A DNA stretch of 64,000 bases from Chondrus crispus (GCF_000350225.1 NW_005179144.1:1-64000); one strand, 5' to 3'. Positions 52,227-61,884 are shown, numbered from the stretch's first letter. The notes: generated by a model not told the origin, from the letters alone. Translations and numbers: made by a program.

Positions 52227-54470
52227 CTATTCATGGACGAATGGTGAATTCTCACTGTAGTGTACGAATATCTCAGCGCCAGGGTTGATGAGTTCGTCGG
52301 CTTCTATGTAGATGAGATCTGTATCTGTTAGCTGGGAGGGGTGGTGAACAGGCTTCGACTGGGTAAACCTAGCATTCGCCTTGCGAATATTACCCATTGT
52401 CTCGTTACCAGCATTGCCGCGTGTGCTATTAAGAAATAAATCGTATTCTTCGTCGTCGGGATGATATCTCATGTCGTTGATGTATCCCCCAACGCAAAAT
52501 GGGGCTGGAGTGACAAATATGGGCTTCTTTCCTTGCGACCTCCCCTTGATGTTGTTGAAGGCATGACCCTCGATCCTAATCTGGATGCTGTACTTGTTGA
52601 AGCGCTTGACCGTGACACTTAAGATACCTTCACCGTACGTCTTATGAACTTCCTTGCGGGATGCCAAGTCATGGTAAATGAGTGTACCGAAGAAAGAGCA
52701 GATTTTGTCGCCCTTCGCGAACATCCTGGAAGCAAAGACGCCCATTCCAGCTCTTTCATGTTTGATTGTCGACGGAGCAAGAAAAACACCTGCATTGGTG
52801 TAATCGGTGATCATAAGAGTCTTGGGGTCCGTTTGCTCCAGCAGTCCACGAAATTCGCGAGTCCACTTGTGCACTGGTTTGTTTAGGCAACGCACAAGGA
52901 ACTCGGGATTATTCCATTCGGCAGTGATATGTGCTAACAAGTGTTGCGGAAGGATTTGATATTGAGGCATGCCTTTTGGAGATTTCCATCGAGGATCAGA
53001 AGGCAACCTGTAACTCTTGTCGTAGTCGTTGACGTACAAAGCGGCGTCCAGAAGTTCGGGGGAGAAAGGCACATCCGTTTTGCGTTCGGAAATGATGCGT
53101 GCAATGCATTTGAAAACATGCTTGGAGGCATGGCTGTAACAGATACTGTCCCTTTCGCATCCAACGAATTGGCGATGTTTGGGCAAGTCGAAGCAAGCTA
53201 TAGCAGTTGCGAACGTTCCAGAAAACAGGTCCACGACGATGTCACCTGGCTGAGAAAATCGGCTGATGAGTTCTTTGAGCACACTTAGAGGTTTTTGCTC
53301 CGGCCGAAGGTCTGCCGTTCCAGAGTTGTCAGACTTCTGAACTCGAACGGATTCGGAAGGAAGAAGCCCCTTGCAGTTGTCAAGTACATTTCGATAAGCT
53401 GGATAGGTTGAAGCGACGTAGTTGAAGTTCTTGTAATTGACCATTTCTCTTTTTTCTGCTTGAGACGGTCCCAGTTTCGTTAAATGAACTGCAAACTCGG
53501 CAATAGACGACAGTGTATTGGAAGACCTGTATGAGGCACCGTTTCGAGCTGACAGGTGCTTGGTAAAGATAATTGGAACTGAATGGACATCAAAAGTCGG
53601 TCGCTCAGCTTGGGTGTTACGGTCGGTCTTGTGATCGTTGAAGTGCTTTTCCCATAGGCTGAACTGTTGGATACTGCAGTAAATAACTGCATGCCCTCCT
53701 GCACGAAGGAGACGGGCGGCTCTCTCGACGACCATTTTCATTTGATCTTCAGTAAGGTCGTCGTACGTTGCGTTCCTGGATCCTGCCAATCTTCTAATGT
53801 TGAACGGAGGATCTGTGAGGAGCAGCTGGACTTTTCCTAGTATTGGAGACGTGCAACCGAAGCTCTCCTCAGTATCTTGTATTTCCTCAAAGGGAACATC
53901 GTGCATCCTCAAGAAGGGCGTCATTTCCTTCTCTAGAGTAGCCCATTTCTTTTTCATCTCTTGATCTGTAATCTCTGGGAGTTCGGCAATTGTGTAGTCG
54001 TCTGCGGGCGGTGAACATGAACGTGGCTTGGTTTGCAGAGGATTTGACGGCCTGGCACTAGCTTCATCAATATCCATTGCGTCGTCTCCAGTCGCCTGGG
54101 GCATTGTGGACCGAATCTTCTGTACCAATGTGGAGGAGAGGAGTTGGAATCGAGATGGTACAACTCCTCCAGGTGGAATCTTGAAACGATCCATATGTCC
54201 CCACTCGGAATTTTGTGAGCGGGTGTATAAATCAGTCGAGCTTATTGCTTCGCGGACGTCTGAGAAGAAGTCTTCAGCGAATATTCTGATGGCGTTGTCC
54301 AATTCATGAGGGCGACCAACTACACCCTCGAAGGTGTCTTGGGCCTCATGAGTAGGTTCGACATCGATGTTGATGTGCTGAAGTTGTATGTAAGGCGCGA
54401 ATCCATCAGTGCGTTTTGAAATGACTTCAAACTGCAGAGCAGAATTGACACGCACGTAAGGGAGGACCAT
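52227..54470 (-). CDS. DNA methyltransferase-SET domain fusion
   Basis: 747 codons. The N-terminal 200 residues are unassigned. A beta-class amino-methyltransferase follows: catalytic motif IV LLLTDPPFN (D220-F223) precedes the AdoMet motif I VVDLFSGTFATAIACF (from D414), with VGCERD after it. This order and DPPF suggest DNA N6-adenine (or N4-cytosine) methylation. The C-terminal 170 residues resemble a SET domain: ERAGMGVFASRMFAKGDKI, FFGTLIY, GYINDMRYHP, KANARF and IEADELINPGAEIFVHYS, the usual order for lysine methyltransferases. A DNA methyltransferase joined to SET would couple DNA and histone marks. Bdelloid rotifers have an N4C methyltransferase fused to a chromodomain, a parallel rather than a match. 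It is in frame with 54495-55187 across one TAA. Transcribed divergently from ParB/oxygenase gene 2. Confidence 0.8.
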   Translation of the reverse strand: MVLPYVRVNSALQFEVISKRTDGFAPYIQLQHINIDVEPTHEAQDTFEGVVGRPHELDNAIRIFAEDFFSDVREAISSTDLYTRSQNSEWGHMDRFKIPPGGVVPSRFQLLSSTLVQKIRSTMPQATGDDAMDIDEASARPSNPLQTKPRSCSPPADDYTIAELPEITDQEMKKKWATLEKEMTPFLRMHDVPFEEIQDTEESFGCTSPILGKVQLLLTDPPFNIRRLAGSRNATYDDLTEDQMKMVVERAARLLRAGGHAVIYCSIQQFSLWEKHFNDHKTDRNTQAERPTFDVHSVPIIFTKHLSARNGASYRSSNTLSSIAEFAVHLTKLGPSQAEKREMVNYKNFNYVASTYPAYRNVLDNCKGLLPSESVRVQKSDNSGTADLRPEQKPLSVLKELISRFSQPGDIVVDLFSGTFATAIACFDLPKHRQFVGCERDSICYSHASKHVFKCIARIISERKTDVPFSPELLDAALYVNDYDKSYRLPSDPRWKSPKGMPQYQILPQHLLAHITAEWNNPEFLVRCLNKPVHKWTREFRGLLEQTDPKTLMITDYTNAGVFLAPSTIKHERAGMGVFASRMFAKGDKICSFFGTLIYHDLASRKEVHKTYGEGILSVTVKRFNKYSIQIRIEGHAFNNIKGRSQGKKPIFVTPAPFCVGGYINDMRYHPDDEEYDLFLNSTRGNAGNETMGNIRKANARFTQSKPVHHPSQLTDTDLIYIEADELINPGAEIFVHYSENSPFVHE

Positions 54471-54494
54471 GTCTTCAATACTTTGAAAGCCAAG

Positions 54495-55187
54495 TTAAAC
54501 TGCAAATGCGTCCCACGCCCTTGCTATTGCTTGAATAGTTTTTCCAATCAGTTGTGAATGTTTTTTTAGACTGCTCGGAGAGATTTTTCCAAGGAATGCT
54601 TTGTCGGTTGTTGCCTTGCCGTCCGACAACTTTCGCTTTTTGCTTTGCGGTCTCTTTCCGGCCTTCAACATTTTTGAAAGGTATGCAATGGCTGAAAGGA
54701 AGACAAGCTGCTCAAATCGCGGGCATGGATCAGTGCGGAGATTGCCTTTCGCGAGAGACTGGGTCTTTGGGGCTCCAAAATCGGTGAAGAAACCGCAGAT
54801 GACGGCATCCAACCTAAACCAGTCGCTCTCTTCTATTGCTGCGTCGATGAAATCGCGGACGCGACAGTCCGATTCATTTAGTTCGCAATCCGCAGCGAGA
54901 GCGATGCGATAGTACTGGCCATGAGCATTGATACACAGCTTGTTCTTCAGGTCGGTGGTGGAGTAGACTTCGTGACGCGGGGTCTGACTTCTGTTGCGAA
55001 GGATGGCATTCAGAAGGTCTGTAACTTCTTTCGGCGTTGCAACTGTACTGGATTCTCGAATCGTGAGGATCCATTTATAAAACGGCACGAAGAGTTGGTC
55101 CTTGCGAGAAGCAGTTTCGTTTGTTCGGTTCCAGATGCTCCTGCAGATGAGAAAATGCTTGACGAGGTACGCAATTCTTGAAGACAT
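54495..55187 (-). CDS. Upstream part of methyltransferase-SET gene
   Basis: 230 codons starting MSSRIAYLVKHFLICRS, in the same frame as the methyltransferase ORF, ending in TAA eight codons before its Met. Mostly helical, with a central segment (INAHGQYYRIALAADCELNES) and a basic stretch (KRPQSKKRKLSDGK) that looks like a nuclear signal. No domain recognised. If joined, the protein would be about 985 aa. Alternatively it is a separate upstream cistron. A 20-base GT...AG around the stop is too short to be a credible intron. Confidence 0.5.
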   Translation of the reverse strand: MSSRIAYLVKHFLICRSIWNRTNETASRKDQLFVPFYKWILTIRESSTVATPKEVTDLLNAILRNRSQTPRHEVYSTTDLKNKLCINAHGQYYRIALAADCELNESDCRVRDFIDAAIEESDWFRLDAVICGFFTDFGAPKTQSLAKGNLRTDPCPRFEQLVFLSAIAYLSKMLKAGKRPQSKKRKLSDGKATTDKAFLGKISPSSLKKHSQLIGKTIQAIARAWDAFAV

Positions 55188-55509
55188 GGTTAAGTTATGG
55201 TGTGTAGCGAGATGAGAGAGCCTTGGTGTCGAAGTTGAGGTGGTTGTGGAGGTGTTCGACGAGGTGTTTGACGAGGTGGTTGTCGAGGTGGGTGAGGAAA
55301 GGATGAACTTGGAATCCTTGAGCCAGCGTTAAATTGACCTGAGAGAGAGTTGACCAAAAGCTCACTCTCCGGAAGAAAGGAAAGGCAACCGCTGAAAACG
55401 TGATTGGTAAGACCGAAAAGTGAGCACCTAAAAAAGAGTAGTTGAGAACGTGGGAAGGCGACCACATAAACCGGTCTTGAACCCGCCGTGCCATTACAAA
55501 GGTACATAG

Positions 55510-55517
55510 TTTATATA
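55510..55517 (-). promoter_or_regulatory. TATA box, methyltransferase side
   Basis: Minus strand reads GCTATATAAAC, about 325 bp upstream of the first Met at 55187. The leader would be long; a nearer box was not seen. Confidence 0.4.
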
Positions 55518-55524
55518 GCACGAA

Positions 55525-55573
55525 AAATATGGGTTGCCACCCATACAGCTACTGAAAATCTTGTCGTGCGACA
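55525..55573. mobile_element. Half MITE of the 138-bp family
   Basis: TATGGGTTGCCACCCATACAG and ATCTTGTCGTGCGACAA: one arm only of the MITE, directly upstream of the methyltransferase TATA box. Confidence 0.6.
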
Positions 55574-56083
55574 ATTCTTGGTTGGATTTTAGATTTTATT
55601 AATTTTTTTATATCCGTACTGGTGTTCCGTAGTGTAAAGCAGCGACACGGCCACCTGGAAGTCCGGGATGAATACCTTCGTGGTGCGGACCGTTTGTGGT
55701 TGGAAGCAGTGACACGGCCGGTTAAACGTCTGTGAGTACCTTGCTTGGTCAGCACTGTTTATTCACGGAAAGAAGGATTGCAACCGATTATTGTTTCCGT
55801 AAAATGTGAAAGGGAAGACCTGAAAGCGACCACTTAACGTGGGCGTTAATAGGAAGGAAACGCGGCCGCTTAGAGAGGCCTTGAACCATTTTGGAGAAGA
55901 ATCATTAAGAAGGGAAAATGTGATTACGGGGGGGTAACTAATAGAGGAGAGAGTCAAAGAGAGCATAGAATCACAGAAGGCACCACACAAGAGAAATTTG
56001 TCCATTTTGGTTCGGTTTAAAAAGGTAATGTTTCTTCGTTTGATCACTTGTTCTTCCCACACGTGTCACACTTGTGACGGGGC

Positions 56084-56221
56084 TGTCGCGCGACAAGATT
56101 TTTAGAAGCTGTATGGGTGGCCAGCCATACAAAAACTGCATTAATTTTTGGTAATGTTTTGGAGGGTGATTTCTGTATGGCTGGCCACGCATACAGCTTG
56201 TGAAAATCTTGTCGCGCGACA
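56084..56221. mobile_element. 138-bp MITE in shared intergenic region
   Basis: TGTCGCGCGACAAGATTTT at the left and its inverse at the right, exactly 138 bp, inserted among the repeated boxes. Confidence 0.8.
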
Positions 56222-56578
56222 AAATGTTTTGGATGGTTTAATCTATTTATTCTTTTACGTCGGTAGTGTAAAGCAGCGACATGCCCGGCTGAGGGTCTGG
56301 GTGTCCAGGCGAGATGATGACCTTCGTGGTGCTGACCGTGCGGACCGCTGTTGGTCTGGCGCAGTGACTCAGCAGTGATACGGCCGGTTAAGAGCGAGCG
56401 CGCAAATCCCTTCCTTGCTCGCGATTTTTTATTGATTAGTTAGTACGAGTTGCACGAGTTGTTGATAGATGTGAGGAGTAAGTGTGGGTGTAGGCCGCGC
56501 GTAACATACATTTGTTTAAATAGGGGGTTATTATCAGGGTTTCTGACACGTGTTACACCTGCACTGGGGAAAAGGGGC

Positions 56579-56664
56579 TGTCGCGCGACAAGATTTCCAA
56601 ATACTGTATGGGTGGCCAGCCATACTAAAACCCATACAGCATTTGGAAATCTTGTCGCGCGACA
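56579..56664. mobile_element. 86-bp short MITE variant
   Basis: Almost entirely an inverted repeat: TGTCGCGCGACAAGATTTCC at the left, its complement at the right, with only a few bases between the GTATGGG arms. A core-deleted form of the 138-bp MITE. Confidence 0.8.
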
Positions 56665-57002
56665 AAACCATTTTTGGGCAAGGCAATTTTTGGTTAATTT
56701 TTTTTATGCGTGGTGTAAAGCAGTTTTGGGCAAGGCAATTTTTGGTTAATTTTTTTATGCGTGGTGTAAAGCAGTGACACGGCCGGTTAAAGCTCGAAAT
56801 TACCTCTCTTGGTGTAAGGCAGGGACACGGCTGGTTAAAGCTCTGAAATTACCTTTCTTGCTGTAAAGCAGGGACACGGCCGGTTGGAGTCCCAGATTAC
56901 CTTCCTGGTGGCGACTGTTTATTGGTTAAGAGAAAGGAAGATTGCACCGTTTTATTGGTCAAACTGCTTCGCCGGGGGCTCAGAAATCCTCTGTTCGAAG
57001 AC

Positions 57003-57009
57003 TATAAAT
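57003..57009 (+). promoter_or_regulatory. TATA box for ParB/oxygenase gene 2
   Basis: TATAAAT 140 bp upstream of the ATG at 57143. The leader between contains CACAACATT- and ACACATACTCATCAC-type repeats. Confidence 0.65.
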
Positions 57010-57142
57010 CGAACCGCATTGAGTTGGACACGAGACCTGCCCACAACGCACACAACAATTCCCACAACATTCTCACACAACACATACTCATCACACACAC
57101 ATACTCATCACACGTCTTACAACACTCAGCAAAGTTTTCAAG

Positions 57143-60100
57143 ATGCAGCCGATGAACAACCAAGAGACTTCATCCTGTGGAAAGGGGACAGACGAGCACG
57201 AGGGCGAACAACCCGTTCCGATGGCCGTAGTTCAGGAAACGCCGCTTATGGAAGAAGAACAGGGACCTAACATTGAGTCGGACGTGGCCGACTACGGGGA
57301 GAGTTCCGAGGAGGAGGAGGAGAAGGACAAGGAGGCCATAGTGAACCAAGGTTCTATCTTCCGCACCTACCCTGGGAACTGTGATGCACCCTGGTGCAAG
57401 ATGGAAACAGTTAACAAGCGCAAGTGCAAATATGTTCATGATGCCTGTGATGCTGGAGAGGTGAAGTTTTCCACCATTTCGCAAGACAAGAAAAGGAGCC
57501 AAAGCAAAATGGCATGTTCTGCAGAGTGTTTTCATAAGGAAATGGGGCTACCGTATACGGAACAGCACAACAAGCAGGCCCAGAACGAGACTAATAAGGT
57601 TGCTGACGTCTCTGACCTCATGGAGGGGATGGAAGGACTAACGGCATCCGCGAGTACGACGCAACGCCAAGAAGCGACGAGGAAGAGGGTTACCGAGACA
57701 GAGGTCTGGCAAGTTCCAGATTCCGGTGATGATGGCTCTCCTATACCCGTTCTTGATTCACCCGTGTTGGACGCTCCGATGGTCAACGCTGGCAGCTACC
57801 GTCAATTTCAAACGGAGATCAACATAGCCTTGATATGCGACCCGCCGAGGACGTTGCGTGTGATTGACCCGAAACACGTGGGGGACCTCAAGCACGACTT
57901 CAAACGTCGGGGGTTCCTTCCTGTCGTCGGGACAATCTCAGTCGCCCTTAAGCAAGACCCTAGGAGAAGTCCCCAAGAAATCGCAGCCCTGCACGAGGCA
58001 ATCAGGGCAGGCAGGAAAATCGAAGAAGAAGTTTGGCTTGTGGATGGGCGTAATCGGCACACAGCTTTAATTCAATTGGGTGCCGACGAAGCGGAATGGA
58101 CAGAAGCAATTAAGTCGCTCCGCGTGACGTTGTGGTGCGGTCTCACTGATGACAATTATGTCTCTCACGCTGAGATTCTGGGCATTGGGGCCCTCCTGAA
58201 CGCATCCAACTCTAACGTAAAGAGGATATCGTTCAGTGACTCCGTGCATGGTACGGTGTCGTCATACAATGTGACGGCGAACCGCAATTCGCATGTGGAC
58301 ATGATCAAGCTGCCGGACAGGGTCATTGCTACTGCTCTGAAAAATATAAATGTCCTTCCGAATCTGAGTGACCGTCAGATTCTGAAGTACACGCTGGTCG
58401 GCCGCAACTTGGCTGAGCGACCGCATTGCTTCAAGATATTCTTGGAGGTGACAGAGAAGTGCGGTCAGCTCGGCATTGAGCATATGTCGAGCAAGGTCCT
58501 TTTTACGACCAAGGAAGCGTCCTTTTTTTACCTGGCTATGCATTCAGTTGCTGAAAGTGTCAACAACAAGACCGTGGGAACGTTCTCCGACATTCGCGAC
58601 AAGTTTTATACTTTTATTGCAGTTCTATATCGGCATCTTCAGGCCATCTGCGAGTATAATAACATATCCGTTGACGACCTGTACAAGACGGAGGTCAATA
58701 TTACTCCGAGCAAGAGTATCACAATTGAACGATCCCTTTGGTCGAGAATGGCGGCGTGGTCTTTTAATGGAGAGAAGGAACCTGAGGGCAAGTTGAGGTG
58801 GACTATCGACCGGCTCGAGAGCATCAACAGGGTCATCAAGAAGGCACTTGGACCTGAAATTCTTCCTGCTCCGCCTCGTGCACCAGATGAACACCCAACC
58901 CAAATGGTTGTTGAGGAGGTCCGTGGAGGTTCTGCAGCAACGGGTGAAGGTGGCCGTGGTGATCGTGGTGTTGGTGGTTCTGGGCCTGGCGTTAGAAGCG
59001 GTGTGACCCGTAATGAGGATAGGGCCGTGCGCAAGTCGAGTCGCAAGAAGAATATTCGTGTTCTGAATGCCGATATTGTTCCCGAAGGGGGACCGTCTAC
59101 ACCGCTGACGAACCCGAATCGCGTGAGGCGGGGAAGGACCGGCGGACCGCGGAAGAAGCGGAAGACTGGCGATGTTGGGGATGTGGGGATGACGGAAATC
59201 AAGCAAACCCTTCGGAACTTGAACCAGACCCAAATTGTGGATCTGATGACAGACTTAAATGCTGATGTGGTTTTCCGCGGTGGGTCGGATGTTGAAGGTC
59301 ACGATGGGGAGAGATTTGAGCCTTCGACCGAAGATTTCGATGACTCTTTGCCGACACGTCTCCCAATTGGTTACGAAGATCCGGTCCCCTATGAGGGACC
59401 TTCTCATCCGGCTTGGATGCGATTTGCCATTCGTCTCCCGACAAGATGGCCGAAACCAAATCCTCTGCAGCATGTTAGTCCATTCCTGCAGGCTGTTCAT
59501 ATCCCCGACCAACACCGTGGGCACGTTGTGATCAAGGATGTTCAAGTTTTGAGGGACAACCACCATGTGGTTTTCTGGAGGGCTGCTCACAACTACTATC
59601 TAGAGAGCCCCGAAGAAATTGACCACTGTATCAGCAACACTGGACAGGACCTTGGTGCGTATGAAGGTGAGGATAAGATCTGGCTTGCATCAATTTTTGG
59701 TGACGAAGTGGCCTTGGAGTACTTTGGGAAACGTCGGGAGCAACTTATGGAGTCTGGCTTTTGCGTTCTCGAGGGCTTTCTGGACGACCATCGTATGCCA
59801 CGAAGCGTTGGACCGAGCAATCAAAAGGTTCACGTTGCCATGGATCCTACCTTCTACATCCGGCTGCACAAGGAGACTGAAGGGATGTTTCCTGGAGGGG
59901 AAGCTCTGAAAGAGAGCGAGAATAGGACGGTATGGAATGGGATTGTGAACAGTGGTGGTACCCAAGATGCCATAGATGGGGAGAAGGGCGTTGGGCGTTT
60001 CACCTCGACGAATCACGGTCTGACGAATGTGGTTGAGCAGGATGTCGGGAAGGTATGGATGTGTCGAAACCGTGCTCTTCTTGACCTTCGCATTGGACAA

Positions 60101-60727
60101 TGCATGGCTGCCTTGAAGATCGGAGACAACTGTGGAGGGAGGGGAGATAGGGAAATGTACACTCCGCACACGGGGGGTCGATGGTTGGTGACGACTAAGG
60201 GTTGCAAGCGCCAACAGCTGCACACGGACTTTGAGAGCATGTCGAGAACGGAGACGTTAAGCCGTGACAAGCTCCCTGGGTTCTTCGTGTTGTGTACTGC
60301 GGAGACGGAAGTGCCGATATGGGTGTGTCCCAATTCGCACACTGTGGTTGCGTCGGCCCGAACTGGAACGCTTGGGTCTGTGTGGCGGGGGATGGTGTGC
60401 ATAATGGTGAACATCCCACCGTTTTCCATTTTCGTGGGGAAGGGTGATGTATTTCACTGCGGTGCCGGGTTTGATGACTATCTTGGGGACTCGGGTCAGT
60501 TGAGATACCATCTGTACTTTGTCCCCAAGGGCACAAATCTCCCAGATGGTGTGCATATTAACTTGGTCTTCAAGCCTCCTTTCAGAGCCAACGTAGACGA
60601 CAACACTGACGACGAGGTTGGCGCTAGGGAACCGTTGAAACTGGGAGGTATGGAAGAGGATGGGGGAGAGAAGGGAGATGAAGAAATGACAGATGAGAGC
60701 TCGAGCTCTGGTGAGTATGATGAGTAG
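57143..60727 (+). CDS. ParB-like / 2-oxoglutarate-Fe(II) oxygenase protein 2
   Basis: 1194 aa, uninterrupted. An acidic N-terminus is followed by a Cys/His-rich segment (C80-x4-C85, KRKCKYVHDAC, MACSAECFH) that may bind zinc. A ParB-like domain follows, about 225-310 (VIDPKHVGDLKHDF, then WLVDGRNRHTALIQLG at 299-314); this fold can bind or cut DNA. A long helical region leads to a basic linker with an AT-hook-like RRGRTGGPRKKRK. The C-terminal oxygenase keeps the iron ligands H1027-T-D1029 and H1105 (GDVFHCG), plus R1121 (QLRYHLYFV) for 2-oxoglutarate. The expected reaction is hydroxylation using O2 and 2-oxoglutarate, probably on DNA or chromatin; the substrate is inferred. Gene 1 (43110-46522) shares the same order. 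TATA box at 57003; divergent from the methyltransferase-SET gene. Confidence 0.85.
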   Translation: MQPMNNQETSSCGKGTDEHEGEQPVPMAVVQETPLMEEEQGPNIESDVADYGESSEEEEEKDKEAIVNQGSIFRTYPGNCDAPWCKMETVNKRKCKYVHDACDAGEVKFSTISQDKKRSQSKMACSAECFHKEMGLPYTEQHNKQAQNETNKVADVSDLMEGMEGLTASASTTQRQEATRKRVTETEVWQVPDSGDDGSPIPVLDSPVLDAPMVNAGSYRQFQTEINIALICDPPRTLRVIDPKHVGDLKHDFKRRGFLPVVGTISVALKQDPRRSPQEIAALHEAIRAGRKIEEEVWLVDGRNRHTALIQLGADEAEWTEAIKSLRVTLWCGLTDDNYVSHAEILGIGALLNASNSNVKRISFSDSVHGTVSSYNVTANRNSHVDMIKLPDRVIATALKNINVLPNLSDRQILKYTLVGRNLAERPHCFKIFLEVTEKCGQLGIEHMSSKVLFTTKEASFFYLAMHSVAESVNNKTVGTFSDIRDKFYTFIAVLYRHLQAICEYNNISVDDLYKTEVNITPSKSITIERSLWSRMAAWSFNGEKEPEGKLRWTIDRLESINRVIKKALGPEILPAPPRAPDEHPTQMVVEEVRGGSAATGEGGRGDRGVGGSGPGVRSGVTRNEDRAVRKSSRKKNIRVLNADIVPEGGPSTPLTNPNRVRRGRTGGPRKKRKTGDVGDVGMTEIKQTLRNLNQTQIVDLMTDLNADVVFRGGSDVEGHDGERFEPSTEDFDDSLPTRLPIGYEDPVPYEGPSHPAWMRFAIRLPTRWPKPNPLQHVSPFLQAVHIPDQHRGHVVIKDVQVLRDNHHVVFWRAAHNYYLESPEEIDHCISNTGQDLGAYEGEDKIWLASIFGDEVALEYFGKRREQLMESGFCVLEGFLDDHRMPRSVGPSNQKVHVAMDPTFYIRLHKETEGMFPGGEALKESENRTVWNGIVNSGGTQDAIDGEKGVGRFTSTNHGLTNVVEQDVGKVWMCRNRALLDLRIGQCMAALKIGDNCGGRGDREMYTPHTGGRWLVTTKGCKRQQLHTDFESMSRTETLSRDKLPGFFVLCTAETEVPIWVCPNSHTVVASARTGTLGSVWRGMVCIMVNIPPFSIFVGKGDVFHCGAGFDDYLGDSGQLRYHLYFVPKGTNLPDGVHINLVFKPPFRANVDDNTDDEVGAREPLKLGGMEEDGGEKGDEEMTDESSSSGEYDE

Positions 60728-61160
60728 TAGAATACTTTCTATCCAGTAGGTTTTTTGTAAACGGTTGTTTTTTCATGCATTTGAGTCTAATCGCAGTCTT
60801 GTAACCGCACTCTAGGACTGCGAGTATGAAATTGGGGGGTTTTAGACACATCCAATTTCATGATAGTTGGTATATGTTGGTTAGTAATGGTAGGGTATAT
60901 ACCTGGACTACAGCGGGGGGTATACCTTGACTCTGGATGTAAATGCATTATTCGATGACTATTGTTGCGAATGCTATCTCATATCGACAGATATCTATGG
61001 ACAAGTGTCACGCTTGGACTGGATAGTGTTAAGTCTGTGATGTAGGATGCCATACGGTCTAGGATGGCAGTGGCAATTGAGGACCAGGTACAGCTAGCGT
61101 AGCTAATGCCTTGTTGTAGACGGAATTTCACGGTGCTATATGCACAGTGGCTGCCGTAGG
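60728..61160. other. Downstream spacer, no gene seen
   Basis: AT-richer sequence after the ParB/oxygenase gene 2 stop, with no supported gene. Confidence 0.4.
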
Positions 61161-61420
61161 AAATCTGGAGGGCAAGGTGTGGATAGTACGAGGTATACCG
61201 TGCAGGCCTGCATGGGCAGGCAAGTTTCTTTGGTATGATATGTAATGGCCGTCGGGCGACAAAATTTCCAAAAGCTGTATGGGTGGCCAGCCATACTGGA
61301 ACTAGATTAATTTTTGTTAGTTTTTTAGAGGTCGATTCCAGTATGGCTGGCCACCCATACAGCTTTTGTAGATCTTGTCGCGCGACAAACACATCACACG
61401 TGTGGACCCAAAATGCAATG
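61160..61420. repeat. Partial copy of repeat R
   Basis: From AAATCTGGAGGGCAAGGTG to ACACGTGTGGACCCAAAATGC it matches the MITE-bearing segment of R, without the rest of the repeat. Confidence 0.75.
61251..61387. mobile_element. 137-bp MITE in partial R
   Basis: GTCGGGCGACAAAATTTCC at the left, CTTGTCGCGCGAC at the right, with GTGGCCAGCC / GGCTGGCCAC palindromes in the arms. Confidence 0.8.
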
Positions 61421-61470
61421 TATTACACATGTGGATCGATATGCAATGTTTTACACGTGGCAACCAAAAC

Positions 61471-61515
61471 GCGCGACAAGATTTACAAATGCTGTGTGGT
61501 TGGCCAGCCATACTA
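61471..61515. mobile_element. Half MITE
   Basis: GCGCGACAAGATTTACAAATG plus GTTGGCCAGCCATACTAG: one arm only. Confidence 0.55.
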
Positions 61516-61884
61516 GAAGTATGTTGTTTTTGGGGATTATTTTGGAGGTTATTTCTCCAGAATAATCCCCAAAAATAATATTTATATCAATTTTCATCAC
61601 GAAGTAAGAATTGTTGCGAATAAACACGAGGTATAAGATGCAGTACATTCTTTTCAAGATTTACGGGGGCAGTAAAAGTAGATGAGTGTATTGGTGCCTG
61701 CAACTCATACCAACTATTTGGTTCCGTGGTCTAACTAGTCATCTTACTGCCATTGGTCTAATTGTTTGAGAAAATTAACGATGGTGCGATAGTGACTAGG
61801 TAACCATGACTTCCTTTACAATTAAATACGTGTTTGTCTAAGAGAGGTGGACGTTGAAAAAGGTGGTTGCGAAGTGGGTTGCGT

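Larger units (their letters stand above)
55615..56900. promoter_or_regulatory. Shared intergenic region with repeated boxes
   Basis: The box GTAAAGCAGNGACACGGC followed by CGGTTAAA recurs, with variations, near 55636, 55707, 56267, 56370, 56765, 56815 and 56862, often followed by TACCTTNCTTGG. The sequence CACTGTTTATT...GAAAG(A/G)AGGATTGCA ends both subarrays (about 55755 and 56918). The boxes all point the same way although the flanking genes diverge. Probably a repeated control region or a small tandem repeat. Confidence 0.55.

Noticed and set aside
54490-54515. Tiny intron removing the TAA in the methyltransferase-SET gene
   Set aside because: The only GT...AG span is about 20 bases, too short for a spliceosomal intron.
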